The position numbers and the translations under genes are program-made. Shown in pieces: positions 1 to 6,281 of a DNA stretch of 8,659 nucleotides. The notes beneath the pieces are model-generated. The model saw only the letters and a program-made list of their open reading frames with translations, made no database searches and was not told where the DNA came from. The DNA lies in NCBI RefSeq assembly GCF_001557215.1, contig NZ_LSJM01000147.1, positions 1 through 8,659 of the forward strand. The letters run 5' to 3'. The first letter of the stretch is position 1. Each line of letters starts with the position of its first letter. Origin of the DNA: Sphingomonas sp. CCH9-E2. GTDB lineage: Bacteria > Pseudomonadota > Alphaproteobacteria > Sphingomonadales > Sphingomonadaceae.

Positions 1-54
1 CTTTCATGGTCCAGACTATCATAGTCTCTGGGCCACTCAGCGGGGGGCAGATCA
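1..54 (-). mobile_element. possible terminal end of an IS3-like insertion sequence, cut by window edge
   Basis: Read on the minus strand from 54, the DNA begins TGATCTGCCCCCC, with the 5' TG typical of IS3-family ends. It continues through a short dyad (13-27) to an ATG at 7-5 followed by AAAG, after which the window stops. A 5' TG, a short non-coding lead and an early ATG-AAA start resemble the left end of an IS3-type element with the first codons of orfA. Only about 54 bases are visible, with no transposase sequence and no second end, so this is a weak resemblance call. If correct, the element sits 26 bp beyond the stop codon of the adjacent oxidoreductase gene and points away from it. Confidence 0.3.
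13..27. repeat. short perfect dyad
   Basis: AGACTAT-C-ATAGTCT is a perfect 7-bp inverted repeat around one central base. No T-run follows it on either strand, so it is not an obvious intrinsic terminator for the minus-strand gene ending at 81. It could be an operator or an internal structure of the candidate IS end. Confidence 0.5.
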
Positions 55-80
55 GGTTAAGTGGTGCAATTTAAGTCGAT

Positions 81-1055
81 TCACCTGCGATAAAGGCGAT
101 CGATCAGTTCTGCTGATTTCAAAAAGTCTTCGGCCTGCGCGTCGAACCGGTCGGACTGGGCGAGCTGACCCGCCCAGCGCGCAGCGCCGCGTCCGCCCCA
201 CGCGTCGGGCGGTTCACTCAGCATGGTTCTTGTGGTTCCGTCGAACCGTTCCGCGCGAAATTCGTAGAATGATCCATCGACATTCTTGAGCGCAGCGCCG
301 CCACCTGTGCCGTGGAACGTAGCGGCAATCACCGCGTCCTGTCCCGCGTGCAGCCGCCAGGAGCAGGCGAGCCGCACTGCGACGCCCCCTGCATCGAACT
401 GGCCGATCGCATAGTCCTCGACCGCGCCAGACTGCGCTGGTTCGCCGGCGGCATACAGCCGTGAATGGACCTGCGACACCTGCGGAAAACCCAACAGCCA
501 CAGCGCCAGATCGGCGAGATGGGTGCCAAGGTCGATCAGGCACCCGCCGCCCGATTGCGCCGCGTCGTAGAACCACGGTTTGTCGGGACCGTAAGCATTG
601 TGAAAGGTCAGATCGATCGCGAATAGCTGACCCAGCGCGCCGCTCTCGATCAACCTGCGGATCGCAGCGGTCGCCTGCGTGTGTCGATAGGACAGGTCGA
701 CTCCGAGCAGCCGGTCCGCCGCCTGCGCCGCCGCGATTACTGCGCGCACCTCCGCTGCGGTCCGGCCCAGCGGCTTTTGGCAGAATACCGCAGCGCCCGC
801 GTTCAGCGCCGCGATGCTCTGTTCGGCATGAAGGGCGCTTGGCGTTGCGATGACGATGCCGTCGAGGTCCAAAGTCATCATCGCCTGGAGGTCAGGGACG
901 ACTCGCGCATCGGGTGCCAGCGCGAGCGCGTTGTCCCGACAGGCGGGATCGGGGTCGCAAATTGCGGCAGGCGTGATGGCCCCGGTCGCGATCATCGCCT
1001 CCATCCGGTGCCGCCCGATCCAGCCGGTGCCGAGGAACCCCAGACGCGGGGTCAT
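81..1055 (-). CDS. Gfo/Idh/MocA family NAD(P)-dependent oxidoreductase
   Basis: This 324-residue cytosolic protein probably oxidises or reduces a sugar, inositol or related polyol using NAD(P). The N-terminal Rossmann fold shows GTGWIG at residues 9-14. The family's catalytic-lysine motif appears as CQKP (92-95, K94), with Q where E is commoner. The C-terminal alpha/beta domain carries GGGCLIDLGTH (169-179), including the family D175 and H179. Length is slightly short but normal for the family (about 320-390). The ATG at 1055 is chosen because it overlaps the stop of the upstream dehydrogenase by 4 bases (ATGA, 1052-1055), puts the Rossmann motif at the N-terminus, and has GGTGAG six bases upstream. 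The reading frame stays open further upstream, but that part is low-complexity shadow of the dehydrogenase. It is the second gene of a two-gene unit. The substrate cannot be read from sequence; an inositol or sugar fits the neighbouring inositol-phosphate synthase. Confidence 0.9.
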   Translation of the reverse strand: MTPRLGFLGTGWIGRHRMEAMIATGAITPAAICDPDPACRDNALALAPDARVVPDLQAMMTLDLDGIVIATPSALHAEQSIAALNAGAAVFCQKPLGRTAAEVRAVIAAAQAADRLLGVDLSYRHTQATAAIRRLIESGALGQLFAIDLTFHNAYGPDKPWFYDAAQSGGGCLIDLGTHLADLALWLLGFPQVSQVHSRLYAAGEPAQSGAVEDYAIGQFDAGGVAVRLACSWRLHAGQDAVIAATFHGTGGGAALKNVDGSFYEFRAERFDGTTRTMLSEPPDAWGGRGAARWAGQLAQSDRFDAQAEDFLKSAELIDRLYRR

Positions 1056-2023
1056 GCGAAGCTCACCAGTGCCTTGACGAAGCCGCCCGGCTTGTCGCGG
1101 GTCGCGGCTAGGGCTTCGCCCAGTCGTTCGAGCGGGTAGGTGCCGGAATAGAGACGAGAGGGGTCGAGCTGTCCGCTTGCCACCGCCGCCACCGCCGCGC
1201 GCAGCCCGCGCATCTGGATTTCCGGGTCGCGTTCGTGCGCGTTGATCACGTCGATTCCCTTCCAGTTCCACTCCTGCATATTCACCCGGCGCGGGCCGTC
1301 CTGATGATAGCCCGCGACGATCAGCCGCCCTCCGAACCCGGTCAGCGCCGTGGCGAGATCAAGCGGCCACTGGTGCCCGACCGCCTCGATGACGCGGTCG
1401 CACAGGGCATCGTCAGTCAGGCGCTTTGCTTGTTCGATGATCCGCCAGTGATCGTCCATCGCGATCGTCTCGGCGGCACCATAATAGCGCGCGAGGTCGA
1501 GCGATTCTTGCCGCCGCGAGATCGCGATCACGCGCGCTCCGGCCTCGCTGGCGAGTTGCGTCAGGACCGCGCCGAGAAAGCCGATGCCAATGATCGCCAC
1601 GGTCTGCCCGGGCCGAATGTCGCTGCGGTGAAAGATGTTGAACGCACAGCCCAGCGGCTCGCCCGGAAACGGCATGGCCGCGAGGGCATCGGGCAGCTTC
1701 ACCACCCGGTCGGCGGGCGCGACATCATATTCGGCAAAGCTGAGACAGGACAAAGTTGCGACGCGATCGCCGGTGGCGAGACCGGTAACCCCGTCGCCCA
1801 AGGCATCAACTGTGCCCCAGCCTTCGTGGCCGAGACCGCCGGGCGCCCCTGGGTAGCTGCTCCACGATTGCCCGGCCCAGGGCTCGAGGTTGGAGGCGCA
1901 CACGCCGCAACCCTGCAGCCGGATGCGGACTTCCCCTCGTCCAGCGTTGGGGAGCGGCACCCGTTCGACCCGGATCTCCCCCGGCCCGGTTAGCACCGCG
2001 GCGCGCATCGTCTGGCCGGTCAT
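1052..2023 (-). CDS. zinc-dependent medium-chain alcohol (polyol/sugar) dehydrogenase
   Basis: This 323-residue protein belongs to the medium-chain dehydrogenase/reductase superfamily and probably oxidises a polyol or secondary alcohol with NAD(P). The GroES-like N-terminal domain has putative catalytic zinc ligands C42 (in GCGVCASN) and H66-E67 (in GHEGWG). E122 in EPLGC resembles the sorbitol/threonine dehydrogenase branch. The NAD-binding fold shows GIGFLG at 146-151. The four-cysteine structural-zinc lobe is absent and the protein is somewhat shorter than the usual 340-350, so it is a compact variant. The start is uncertain: ATG at 2023 is used, ATG at 2008 (MRAAVL...) also fits the fold, and a GTG at 2068 would overlap the divergent gene's upstream region. 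None has a strong Shine-Dalgarno. The gene runs divergently from the DUF1003 gene and is coupled to the downstream Gfo/Idh/MocA gene by an ATGA overlap, which suggests consecutive redox steps on one substrate. Confidence 0.88.
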   Translation of the reverse strand: MTGQTMRAAVLTGPGEIRVERVPLPNAGRGEVRIRLQGCGVCASNLEPWAGQSWSSYPGAPGGLGHEGWGTVDALGDGVTGLATGDRVATLSCLSFAEYDVAPADRVVKLPDALAAMPFPGEPLGCAFNIFHRSDIRPGQTVAIIGIGFLGAVLTQLASEAGARVIAISRRQESLDLARYYGAAETIAMDDHWRIIEQAKRLTDDALCDRVIEAVGHQWPLDLATALTGFGGRLIVAGYHQDGPRRVNMQEWNWKGIDVINAHERDPEIQMRGLRAAVAAVASGQLDPSRLYSGTYPLERLGEALAATRDKPGGFVKALVSFA

Positions 2024-2076
2024 GCGACCAATCCATGTTGATGCGGCGCGCGCGCGCGTTTGCGACACGGCTTCAC

Positions 2077-2595
2077 ATGACTCGCACGCCGCACATGTCG
2101 CAGACGCTGCGTGACAACATCGCGGCGCTCAGCGCGCGCGAAAGGGCCGAGCATCGCGGTGCGCCGGTGAGCGACCGGATCGCGGAGCGCATCACCGACT
2201 TTGCCGGATCGATGACCTTCGTCGCGGCGCACCTCGTCGGCTATGGATTGTGGATTGCGATCAATCTGGGCTGGTTGCCGCTGCTGCCGCGCTTCGATCC
2301 GACCTTCGTGATGCTGGCGATGGAAGCGTCGGTCGAGGCGATCTTCCTCTCGACCTTCGTGCTGATCACCCAGAACCGCATGGCCGCTGCCGCCGACCGT
2401 CGCGCTGCGCTCGATCTCCACGTCAATCTCCTCGCCGAGCATGAGCTGACCAAGCTGTCGCGGCTGGTCGAGCGGATCGCGCAGCGGCTCGATGTGCCCA
2501 TCGAGGATCTCGAGCTGGGAGAGGTGCACAAACATGTGCAGCCGACCGAAGTGCTTGACGCGATCGATGCGCCGGATGTGAAGGTCGCACATTAA
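2077..2595 (+). CDS. DUF1003 family small membrane protein
   Basis: This 172-residue protein has the DUF1003 layout. A charged cytoplasmic N-terminus contains SDRIAERITDFAGSMTF (32-48). Two hydrophobic helices follow at about 46-66 and 77-98, joined by a short loop with FDP (73-75). Immediately after comes the family's QNR turn (99-101) and a long charged helix (105-150) likely to form a coiled coil. The function of DUF1003 is unknown to me; an inner-membrane location is inferred from the helices. ATG at 2077 is used, but ATG at 2095 (MSQTLRDNI) fits the usual N-terminus at least as well, and ATG at 2035 would lengthen it by 14 residues; none has a clear ribosome-binding site. It is the only plus-strand gene in the left 6 kb and is flanked on both sides by minus-strand genes. 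Its TAA overlaps the stop of inositol-phosphate synthase. Confidence 0.85.
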   Translation: MTRTPHMSQTLRDNIAALSARERAEHRGAPVSDRIAERITDFAGSMTFVAAHLVGYGLWIAINLGWLPLLPRFDPTFVMLAMEASVEAIFLSTFVLITQNRMAAAADRRAALDLHVNLLAEHELTKLSRLVERIAQRLDVPIEDLELGEVHKHVQPTEVLDAIDAPDVKVAH

Positions 2596-3704
2596 CGCTG
2601 TGGCTCGGCAATGAACGCTTCGAGCGCGGCATGGGCGTCGTCGTCGGTCATCTGCTCGGGTGGGTGCTTGCAGAACCAGGCGGAGGCCGGAAGGATTGGT
2701 CCTCCCAGCCCGCGATCTCTCGCCAGTTTGGCGCAGCGGATCATGTCGATCGCCACCCCGGCACTGTTCGGGCTGTCCTCCACCGACAGGCGCAGTTCGA
2801 GGTTCATCGGTACCCCACCGAACAGCTGCCCCTCCATCCGCAGGAAGCAGACCTTGTTGTCATTCTGCCACGCGACATAGTCGGAGGGGCCGACATGGAT
2901 ATTCTCGTCAGCGAGCCGGTGCTGCGCGACCGACTGCACCGCTTCGGTCTTCGACTCCTTCTTCGACGCGAGCCGCGAGCGCTCGAGCATGTTGAGGAAA
3001 TCGGTATTGCCGCCGGTATTGAGCTGATAGGTCCGGTCGAGCTTCACGCCGCGACGCCGGAACAGGTCGGTAAGGACACGGTGGACGATCGTCGCCCCCA
3101 ACTGCGCCTTGATGTCGTCCCCGATCAGCGGCACCCCTGCCGCCGCGAACCGCGCCGCCCATCCGGGGTCGCTCGCGATGAACACTGGTATGTTGTTGAC
3201 GAACGCCACGCCCGCTTCCAGCGCACATTCGGCGTAGAACTCGCTCGCCGCCTGCGATCCGACAGGGAGATAGTTCATCAGCACATCCGCGCGCGTCTCC
3301 CGCAGCGTCTCGACCACCTCTGACTTGCTCGGTTCGACGGCGTCGGCGATGCGGAAGCTGCGCTCCTCGGGCCAGTTGGCCATGTGATCCGCGACCCCGT
3401 CGAGTACGCGGCCCATCTGCACCCGCGCGCCGCTGGGTTCGACCGGTTCGCAGAAGCGCGTCGTGCAATTGGGCTTGGCGAAGATTGCCTCGGCGACGTC
3501 GCGCCCGACCTTGCGGCTGTCGACGTCCCATGCGGCGACGACGCGGATGTCGCTGGGCTCATACCCGCCGATCTCCCGGTGCATCAGCCCGACCGTTTCG
3601 TTCGCACCCGCGCGGTAGTGGGCGATGCCCTGAACGAGCGAGCTGGCACAATTGCCGACGCCGATAATGGCGACATTGATCCCGTGGCGGTCTGGCGAAA
3701 GCAT
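2592..3704 (-). CDS. ino1: inositol-3-phosphate synthase (Ino1/MIPS)
   Basis: This 370-residue enzyme converts glucose 6-phosphate to 1D-myo-inositol 3-phosphate by an internal NAD-dependent oxidation, aldol cyclisation and reduction. Diagnostic segments are present in order: NAD-binding GVGNCASSLVQG (15-26), NYLPVGSQ (144-151), GDDIKAQLG (195-203, K199), NTGGNTDFLNM (229-239), the lysine-rich SRLASKKESKTEAV (243-256, K248/K249/K252) and K346 in CKHPP. Length matches the compact bacterial/archaeal form (about 360-390). ATG at 3704 forms TGATG with the upstream hydrolase stop and has GGAG nine bases before it. It is the last gene of the four-gene operon. Its stop TAA overlaps that of the convergent DUF1003 gene within TTAA at 2592-2595, leaving no room for an intergenic terminator. 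It anchors the cluster in inositol metabolism, which is uncommon enough in alphaproteobacteria to suggest a dedicated product. Confidence 0.95.
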   Translation of the reverse strand: MLSPDRHGINVAIIGVGNCASSLVQGIAHYRAGANETVGLMHREIGGYEPSDIRVVAAWDVDSRKVGRDVAEAIFAKPNCTTRFCEPVEPSGARVQMGRVLDGVADHMANWPEERSFRIADAVEPSKSEVVETLRETRADVLMNYLPVGSQAASEFYAECALEAGVAFVNNIPVFIASDPGWAARFAAAGVPLIGDDIKAQLGATIVHRVLTDLFRRRGVKLDRTYQLNTGGNTDFLNMLERSRLASKKESKTEAVQSVAQHRLADENIHVGPSDYVAWQNDNKVCFLRMEGQLFGGVPMNLELRLSVEDSPNSAGVAIDMIRCAKLARDRGLGGPILPASAWFCKHPPEQMTDDDAHAALEAFIAEPQR

Positions 3705-4714
3705 CAGCGTGCGCTCCGTTCGGCGGCGAGGCGCTCGTCGCGGTTGAAGTGGAGGGGGGAGAGTTCGGGTGTCTCACCGACCAACTCCCGCGATGGTGCC
3801 GGCGCAGTGACCGTGCGGCCGCTACGTCCCGGAGCATAGCGGTCGATCATCCACGCGCAGAAATCGGCAAAAGCCTGGGGCTCGCGCGCTGGGCTGGTAT
3901 GATGCGGCGCAACGCCGAGATGCGCCGGTGTGAAGCAGAAGGTGACGGTTACGTCGAAGTCCGCCAGCGCCTCCATTTGGCGGTCGAACCAGTCGATTGC
4001 GTTCGGACGGAAACTGTCGGCCCAGCTGAGACCAGTGCGAACATGTCGCGTGCCAAGGCGCCGCATCCACTCGACGGCATTGTCTAATCTTGGGTCGTGA
4101 AAGTGGAACCACTGCATCAACCCGATTTCGGCGGCGTGCTGCGCATAGACATCGAGTGCGGGCTTGGGCGTGCCATCGGCGCGGATCAGGCCGAGATGGA
4201 AGTGGCGGTAATAGGACGATCCCTCCGCCTCACGATGCCGCGTTTCGGCCCCCCAGCTTTCGGGCAAGTCGAACAGCGAGTACCAGAAGATGCGCTCGGC
4301 CCGGCCGCGCAGGAGCTGCGCAGTTCGTTTGAGGCCGAACAGCTGGACTTCCTCCGCGCCGAAGGAGCTGACGCCGACTTCCGTGACCCAGACCGGCTTG
4401 TCGGTCACTGCTGCGACCTCGGCAAGCTTCGCGGGCCAAGCGTCGAGCGGCCACAGATTCCAGTCGAGCGGGAAGCCGTGCACCGCGACCACATCGACCG
4501 CGTCGAGCGCGCCATGCGCTTCCATCCGCTGAAGCCAGTGCGGATCGATCGGCGACATGCCGCCAAGCACGCGGGGCAGGCCGGGATTAATCTCCCGGAT
4601 CGCGGCGCCCGCGCGGATCACATGATCGGCGAACAGCGACCAATCAGGGTCGATTGCCGGGTCCCAATGCGATTTGTTGTTGGGCTCGTTCCAGATCATC
4701 GCCGCTTCGATCAT
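3704..4714 (-). CDS. glycoside hydrolase, clan GH-A type, apparently circularly permuted TIM barrel
   Basis: This 336-residue putative retaining glycosidase (beta-xylosidase/GH39-like in style) may alternatively act as a transglycosidase. It opens almost at once with IWNEPNN (7-13), the clan-A acid/base motif at the end of strand 4 (E10). It continues through RVLGGMSP (48-55, strand 5), VDVVAVHGF (73-81, strand 6), PVWVTEVG (107-114, strand 7, nucleophile E112) and RIFWYSLFD (141-149, strand 8). After that come segments that normally start such a barrel: QWFHFHDPR (201-209), HVRTGLSW (224-231) and VTVTFCFTP (255-263), then FADFCAWMIDRYAP (282-295) and a probably disordered tail. All eight strands seem present, rotated by three. 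ATG at 4714 is secure: it overlaps the methyltransferase stop as ATGA and has a perfect AGGAGG six bases upstream. No signal peptide is seen, so a cytoplasmic role is likely. Substrate unknown. Confidence 0.82.
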   Translation of the reverse strand: MIEAAMIWNEPNNKSHWDPAIDPDWSLFADHVIRAGAAIREINPGLPRVLGGMSPIDPHWLQRMEAHGALDAVDVVAVHGFPLDWNLWPLDAWPAKLAEVAAVTDKPVWVTEVGVSSFGAEEVQLFGLKRTAQLLRGRAERIFWYSLFDLPESWGAETRHREAEGSSYYRHFHLGLIRADGTPKPALDVYAQHAAEIGLMQWFHFHDPRLDNAVEWMRRLGTRHVRTGLSWADSFRPNAIDWFDRQMEALADFDVTVTFCFTPAHLGVAPHHTSPAREPQAFADFCAWMIDRYAPGRSGRTVTAPAPSRELVGETPELSPLHFNRDERLAAERSAR

Positions 4715-5517
4715 GCGGCGCCTCCTGCGGGATAGACGGCGGCGGGCCCGTAGCTGGCATAGGGAACCTCCGCGACGCGGCAGAGATAGACTTCGGGTTC
4801 GGGATGGGCCTCGATCGAAAAGCCCGCCGCGCGCAGCATTGCCTGGCTGCACGCCGCATTGGGTGCCCACCAGTTGCTCCAGTCATGGGCGAAGCGCCGC
4901 TCGATGAAGTGCATCTTGGGATAGCCGGGATTGTCGAAATAGGTCGGGGGCCGGGTCGTACCGGGGAGGTGGAAGGGATGGTCCTCCGGCACCTGCAGCA
5001 CATCGTCCGACCCCTGCTGCATCGTCTGGAACAGCATGAGGTCGCTGGCGACATGTTCGCGGATCAGGTCGAGCGCGAGTAGCGGGTGCCGCAGGTGATA
5101 GAGCACGCCCATGAAGATCACGATGTCGAACCGCCGCCCGAGCGCCCCGACATCGTAGACCGACAGGTTGCGGAATCCGACATCGTCGAAGCCCAGCCGC
5201 TCGGCGGCGAAGCGCGCCTGCGCCAAATAGCGGTCGTCGGTGTCGATTCCGATCACCTCACCCGCACCCCGCCGCTTCATCTCGAAGCTGTAAAAGCCGG
5301 CATTGCAGCCGATATCAAGCACCGAGCGACCGCCCAGATCGTCGGGCAGCGCATCGGCGAAGCGCTCGAACTTGAACGCCGGATAGTCGCCGAGAAAATG
5401 ATCGGGCGCGGTCTCCACGCCGTCGATCCGGATGTTCTGGAACCACGGGCCGAGCGCATCGATTCGTGCCTTTAGGTCTCCGCGATGGGGGGCGATGTTG
5501 GCCTTGGCGATGGTCAT
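4711..5517 (-). CDS. class I SAM-dependent methyltransferase (CmoB-like; resembles TIGR04290/Rta_06860 family)
   Basis: This 268-residue cytosolic protein has a Rossmann-type SAM fold. Motif I is VLDIGCNAGF (66-75), the acidic residue that would bind the ribose is in GIDTDD (90-95, D92), and the motif IV-like stretch is FDIVIFMGVLYHLRHP (130-145). The N-terminal part with WFQNIRIDG (25-33) and the C-terminal NWWAPN...MLRAAGF (215-233) recall the CmoB tRNA-carboxymethyltransferase branch. From memory it matches a family named after Rta_06860 (TIGR04290) that recurs in conserved clusters; that assignment needs an HMM search. The start ATG at 5517 overlaps the phosphatase stop as ATGA and has GGAG six bases upstream. 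It is the second gene of the operon. The acceptor is unknown; a sugar or inositol hydroxyl, or a carboxylate, would fit the neighbours better than tRNA. Confidence 0.87.
   Translation of the reverse strand: MTIAKANIAPHRGDLKARIDALGPWFQNIRIDGVETAPDHFLGDYPAFKFERFADALPDDLGGRSVLDIGCNAGFYSFEMKRRGAGEVIGIDTDDRYLAQARFAAERLGFDDVGFRNLSVYDVGALGRRFDIVIFMGVLYHLRHPLLALDLIREHVASDLMLFQTMQQGSDDVLQVPEDHPFHLPGTTRPPTYFDNPGYPKMHFIERRFAHDWSNWWAPNAACSQAMLRAAGFSIEAHPEPEVYLCRVAEVPYASYGPAAVYPAGGAA
4721..4726 (-). promoter_or_regulatory. Shine-Dalgarno deciding the hydrolase start
   Basis: The minus strand reads AGGAGG here, six bases before the ATG at 4714. The match to the anti-Shine-Dalgarno core is perfect. It shows that translation really begins at the residue just before the catalytic WNEP motif, so the protein's missing N-terminal barrel strands are not an annotation artefact. 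Confidence 0.8.
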
Positions 5518-6113
5518 TCGCTTCTCCAGTTGAGCGTCAGCACGCGCCGCTCCCGTTCGCCGAGCAGCAGGGAGCTGATCGATCCAGGGTCGATGTCGAA
5601 CGACAGCAGCCGGTCGAGGGTGAGGCCAAGGATGTGCGCAACGATCCCGCGGATGATGTCGCAATGGGTGACGCACAGCACCGCGCCGCCCCAATCCTGC
5701 GCGGCGATCCGATCAAGATGCGCCATTGCGCGCATGACAGCTTGTCGCATCGTCTCGCCGCCAGGCGTCTGAGCGATGGCGCGCGCGGCATTCCAGTGGT
5801 GCCAAGCGGGATCTGAGTCCAGCTCTGCAAAGCTGCGGCCGGTCCAACCCCCAAAATCGATCTCGTCCAGCGCGTCGACCTGCGTCACGGGTAACTTCAA
5901 CCGCTCGGCAATCGCCGCTGCCGTCTCGCGGGTGCGCAGGCGCGGACTCGAATGGATCGCCGCGATCGGCTCTCCGCGCGCAAACCGGCCCGCCAGCCAG
6001 CGCGCATGCGCCCGCCCCTCGGCGTTGAGGGGCGTACCGGAGCAGCGGCCGCTGAGCACCCGCCCGACATCGGCATGCGCGCAATGGCGCACGAGGTAAA
6101 CTCTGGCCGCCAT
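5514..6113 (-). CDS. histidine phosphatase (phosphoglycerate-mutase-like) family protein
   Basis: This 199-residue protein is of the branch-1 histidine phosphatase type and probably removes phosphate from a small metabolite through a phosphohistidine intermediate. The catalytic motif is LVRHCAH (7-13), with R9 and nucleophile H10; the usual RHG is RHC here. Downstream come SSPRLRTRETA (55-65) with a phosphate-binding Arg, the acid E84 in LDEIDFGGWTG (82-92), and the second catalytic histidine H150 in VTHCDIIRG (148-156). Length (about 200) is typical. It resembles alpha-ribazole phosphatase (CobC)-like proteins, but no cobalamin genes are nearby. It is the first gene of the operon ending in inositol-phosphate synthase, so an inositol or sugar phosphate is a reasonable but unproven substrate. 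ATG at 6113 has a pyrimidine-rich leader with no recognisable Shine-Dalgarno, so a leaderless or weakly initiated message is possible. Confidence 0.88.
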   Translation of the reverse strand: MAARVYLVRHCAHADVGRVLSGRCSGTPLNAEGRAHARWLAGRFARGEPIAAIHSSPRLRTRETAAAIAERLKLPVTQVDALDEIDFGGWTGRSFAELDSDPAWHHWNAARAIAQTPGGETMRQAVMRAMAHLDRIAAQDWGGAVLCVTHCDIIRGIVAHILGLTLDRLLSFDIDPGSISSLLLGERERRVLTLNWRSE

Positions 6114-6156
6114 TACAGCAGGGGGTGGGGAGAAAGGAACAACATAGATGCTGGGT

Positions 6157-6180
6157 AACTATTATCGCAGCGTAATAGTT
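6157..6180. repeat. perfect 8-bp inverted repeat in the divergent intergenic region
   Basis: AACTATTA, eight bases (tcgcagcg), then TAATAGTT. The arms are perfectly complementary, and flanking GGG/CC could extend the stem with one bulge. It lies 44 bp before the phosphatase start and about 170 bp before the epimerase start, a typical place for a dimeric regulator to bind. No T-run follows on either strand, so a terminator role is unlikely. Confidence 0.6.
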
Positions 6181-6182
6181 CC
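6157..6182 (-). promoter_or_regulatory. candidate EcfG-type (general stress) promoter for the phosphatase-ino1 operon
   Basis: On the minus strand, GGAAC (6182-6178) is followed after 17 bases by AGTT (6160-6157). The known alphaproteobacterial EcfG consensus is GGAAC-N16/17-CGTT, so this has a perfect -35 and one mismatch in the -10. It coincides with the 8-bp inverted repeat, so binding there could block transcription. The predicted start would lie some 35-40 bases before the phosphatase ATG. Confidence 0.3.
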
Positions 6183-6246
6183 TCCTGATCTAAGTTATTA
6201 TCAATCAAGGGCGTGGAATAACATTGATCAATTCGAACTATACTCC

Positions 6247-6271
6247 GGAACCTGAAGAAGAAGAAGGTGTT
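6247..6271 (+). promoter_or_regulatory. candidate EcfG-type promoter for the epimerase operon
   Basis: GGAAC (6247-6251) followed after 16 bases by TGTT (6268-6271) differs at one -10 position from the EcfG consensus GGAAC-N16/17-CGTT. The spacer contains four GAA repeats (6254-6265). Transcription from here would give a leader of about 70 bases containing the hairpin at 6282-6300. No convincing sigma-70 promoter was found in the gap. Confidence 0.28.
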
Positions 6272-6281
6272 ATGTTTATTT

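Noticed and set aside
1235..1993. 252-codon plus-strand frame opposite the alcohol dehydrogenase
   Set aside because: It lies entirely antisense to a gene with clear zinc and NAD motifs; no domain or ribosome-binding site is visible.
2020..2592. 190-codon minus-strand frame opposite DUF1003
   Set aside because: It would make a continuous minus-strand operon, but its sequence is His/Arg-rich low complexity, whereas the plus frame shows two helices and the QNR turn of DUF1003.
2631..3323. 230-codon plus-strand frame opposite inositol-phosphate synthase
   Set aside because: It is a shadow of a highly conserved gene, rich in Arg/His, with no family resemblance.
4097..4735. 212-codon plus-strand frame opposite the hydrolase
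   Set aside because: It is antisense to the hydrolase whose start is fixed by a perfect Shine-Dalgarno; no motifs seen.
4715..4870. Upstream extension of the hydrolase frame that might have supplied missing N-terminal strands
   Set aside because: The translated extension is Arg/Ser-rich shadow of the methyltransferase with no barrel-like strand, and the AGGAGG and ATGA overlap fix the start at 4714.
6224..6244. Sigma-70 promoter from TTGATC and TATACT
   Set aside because: The two hexamers are separated by only 9 bases instead of about 17.
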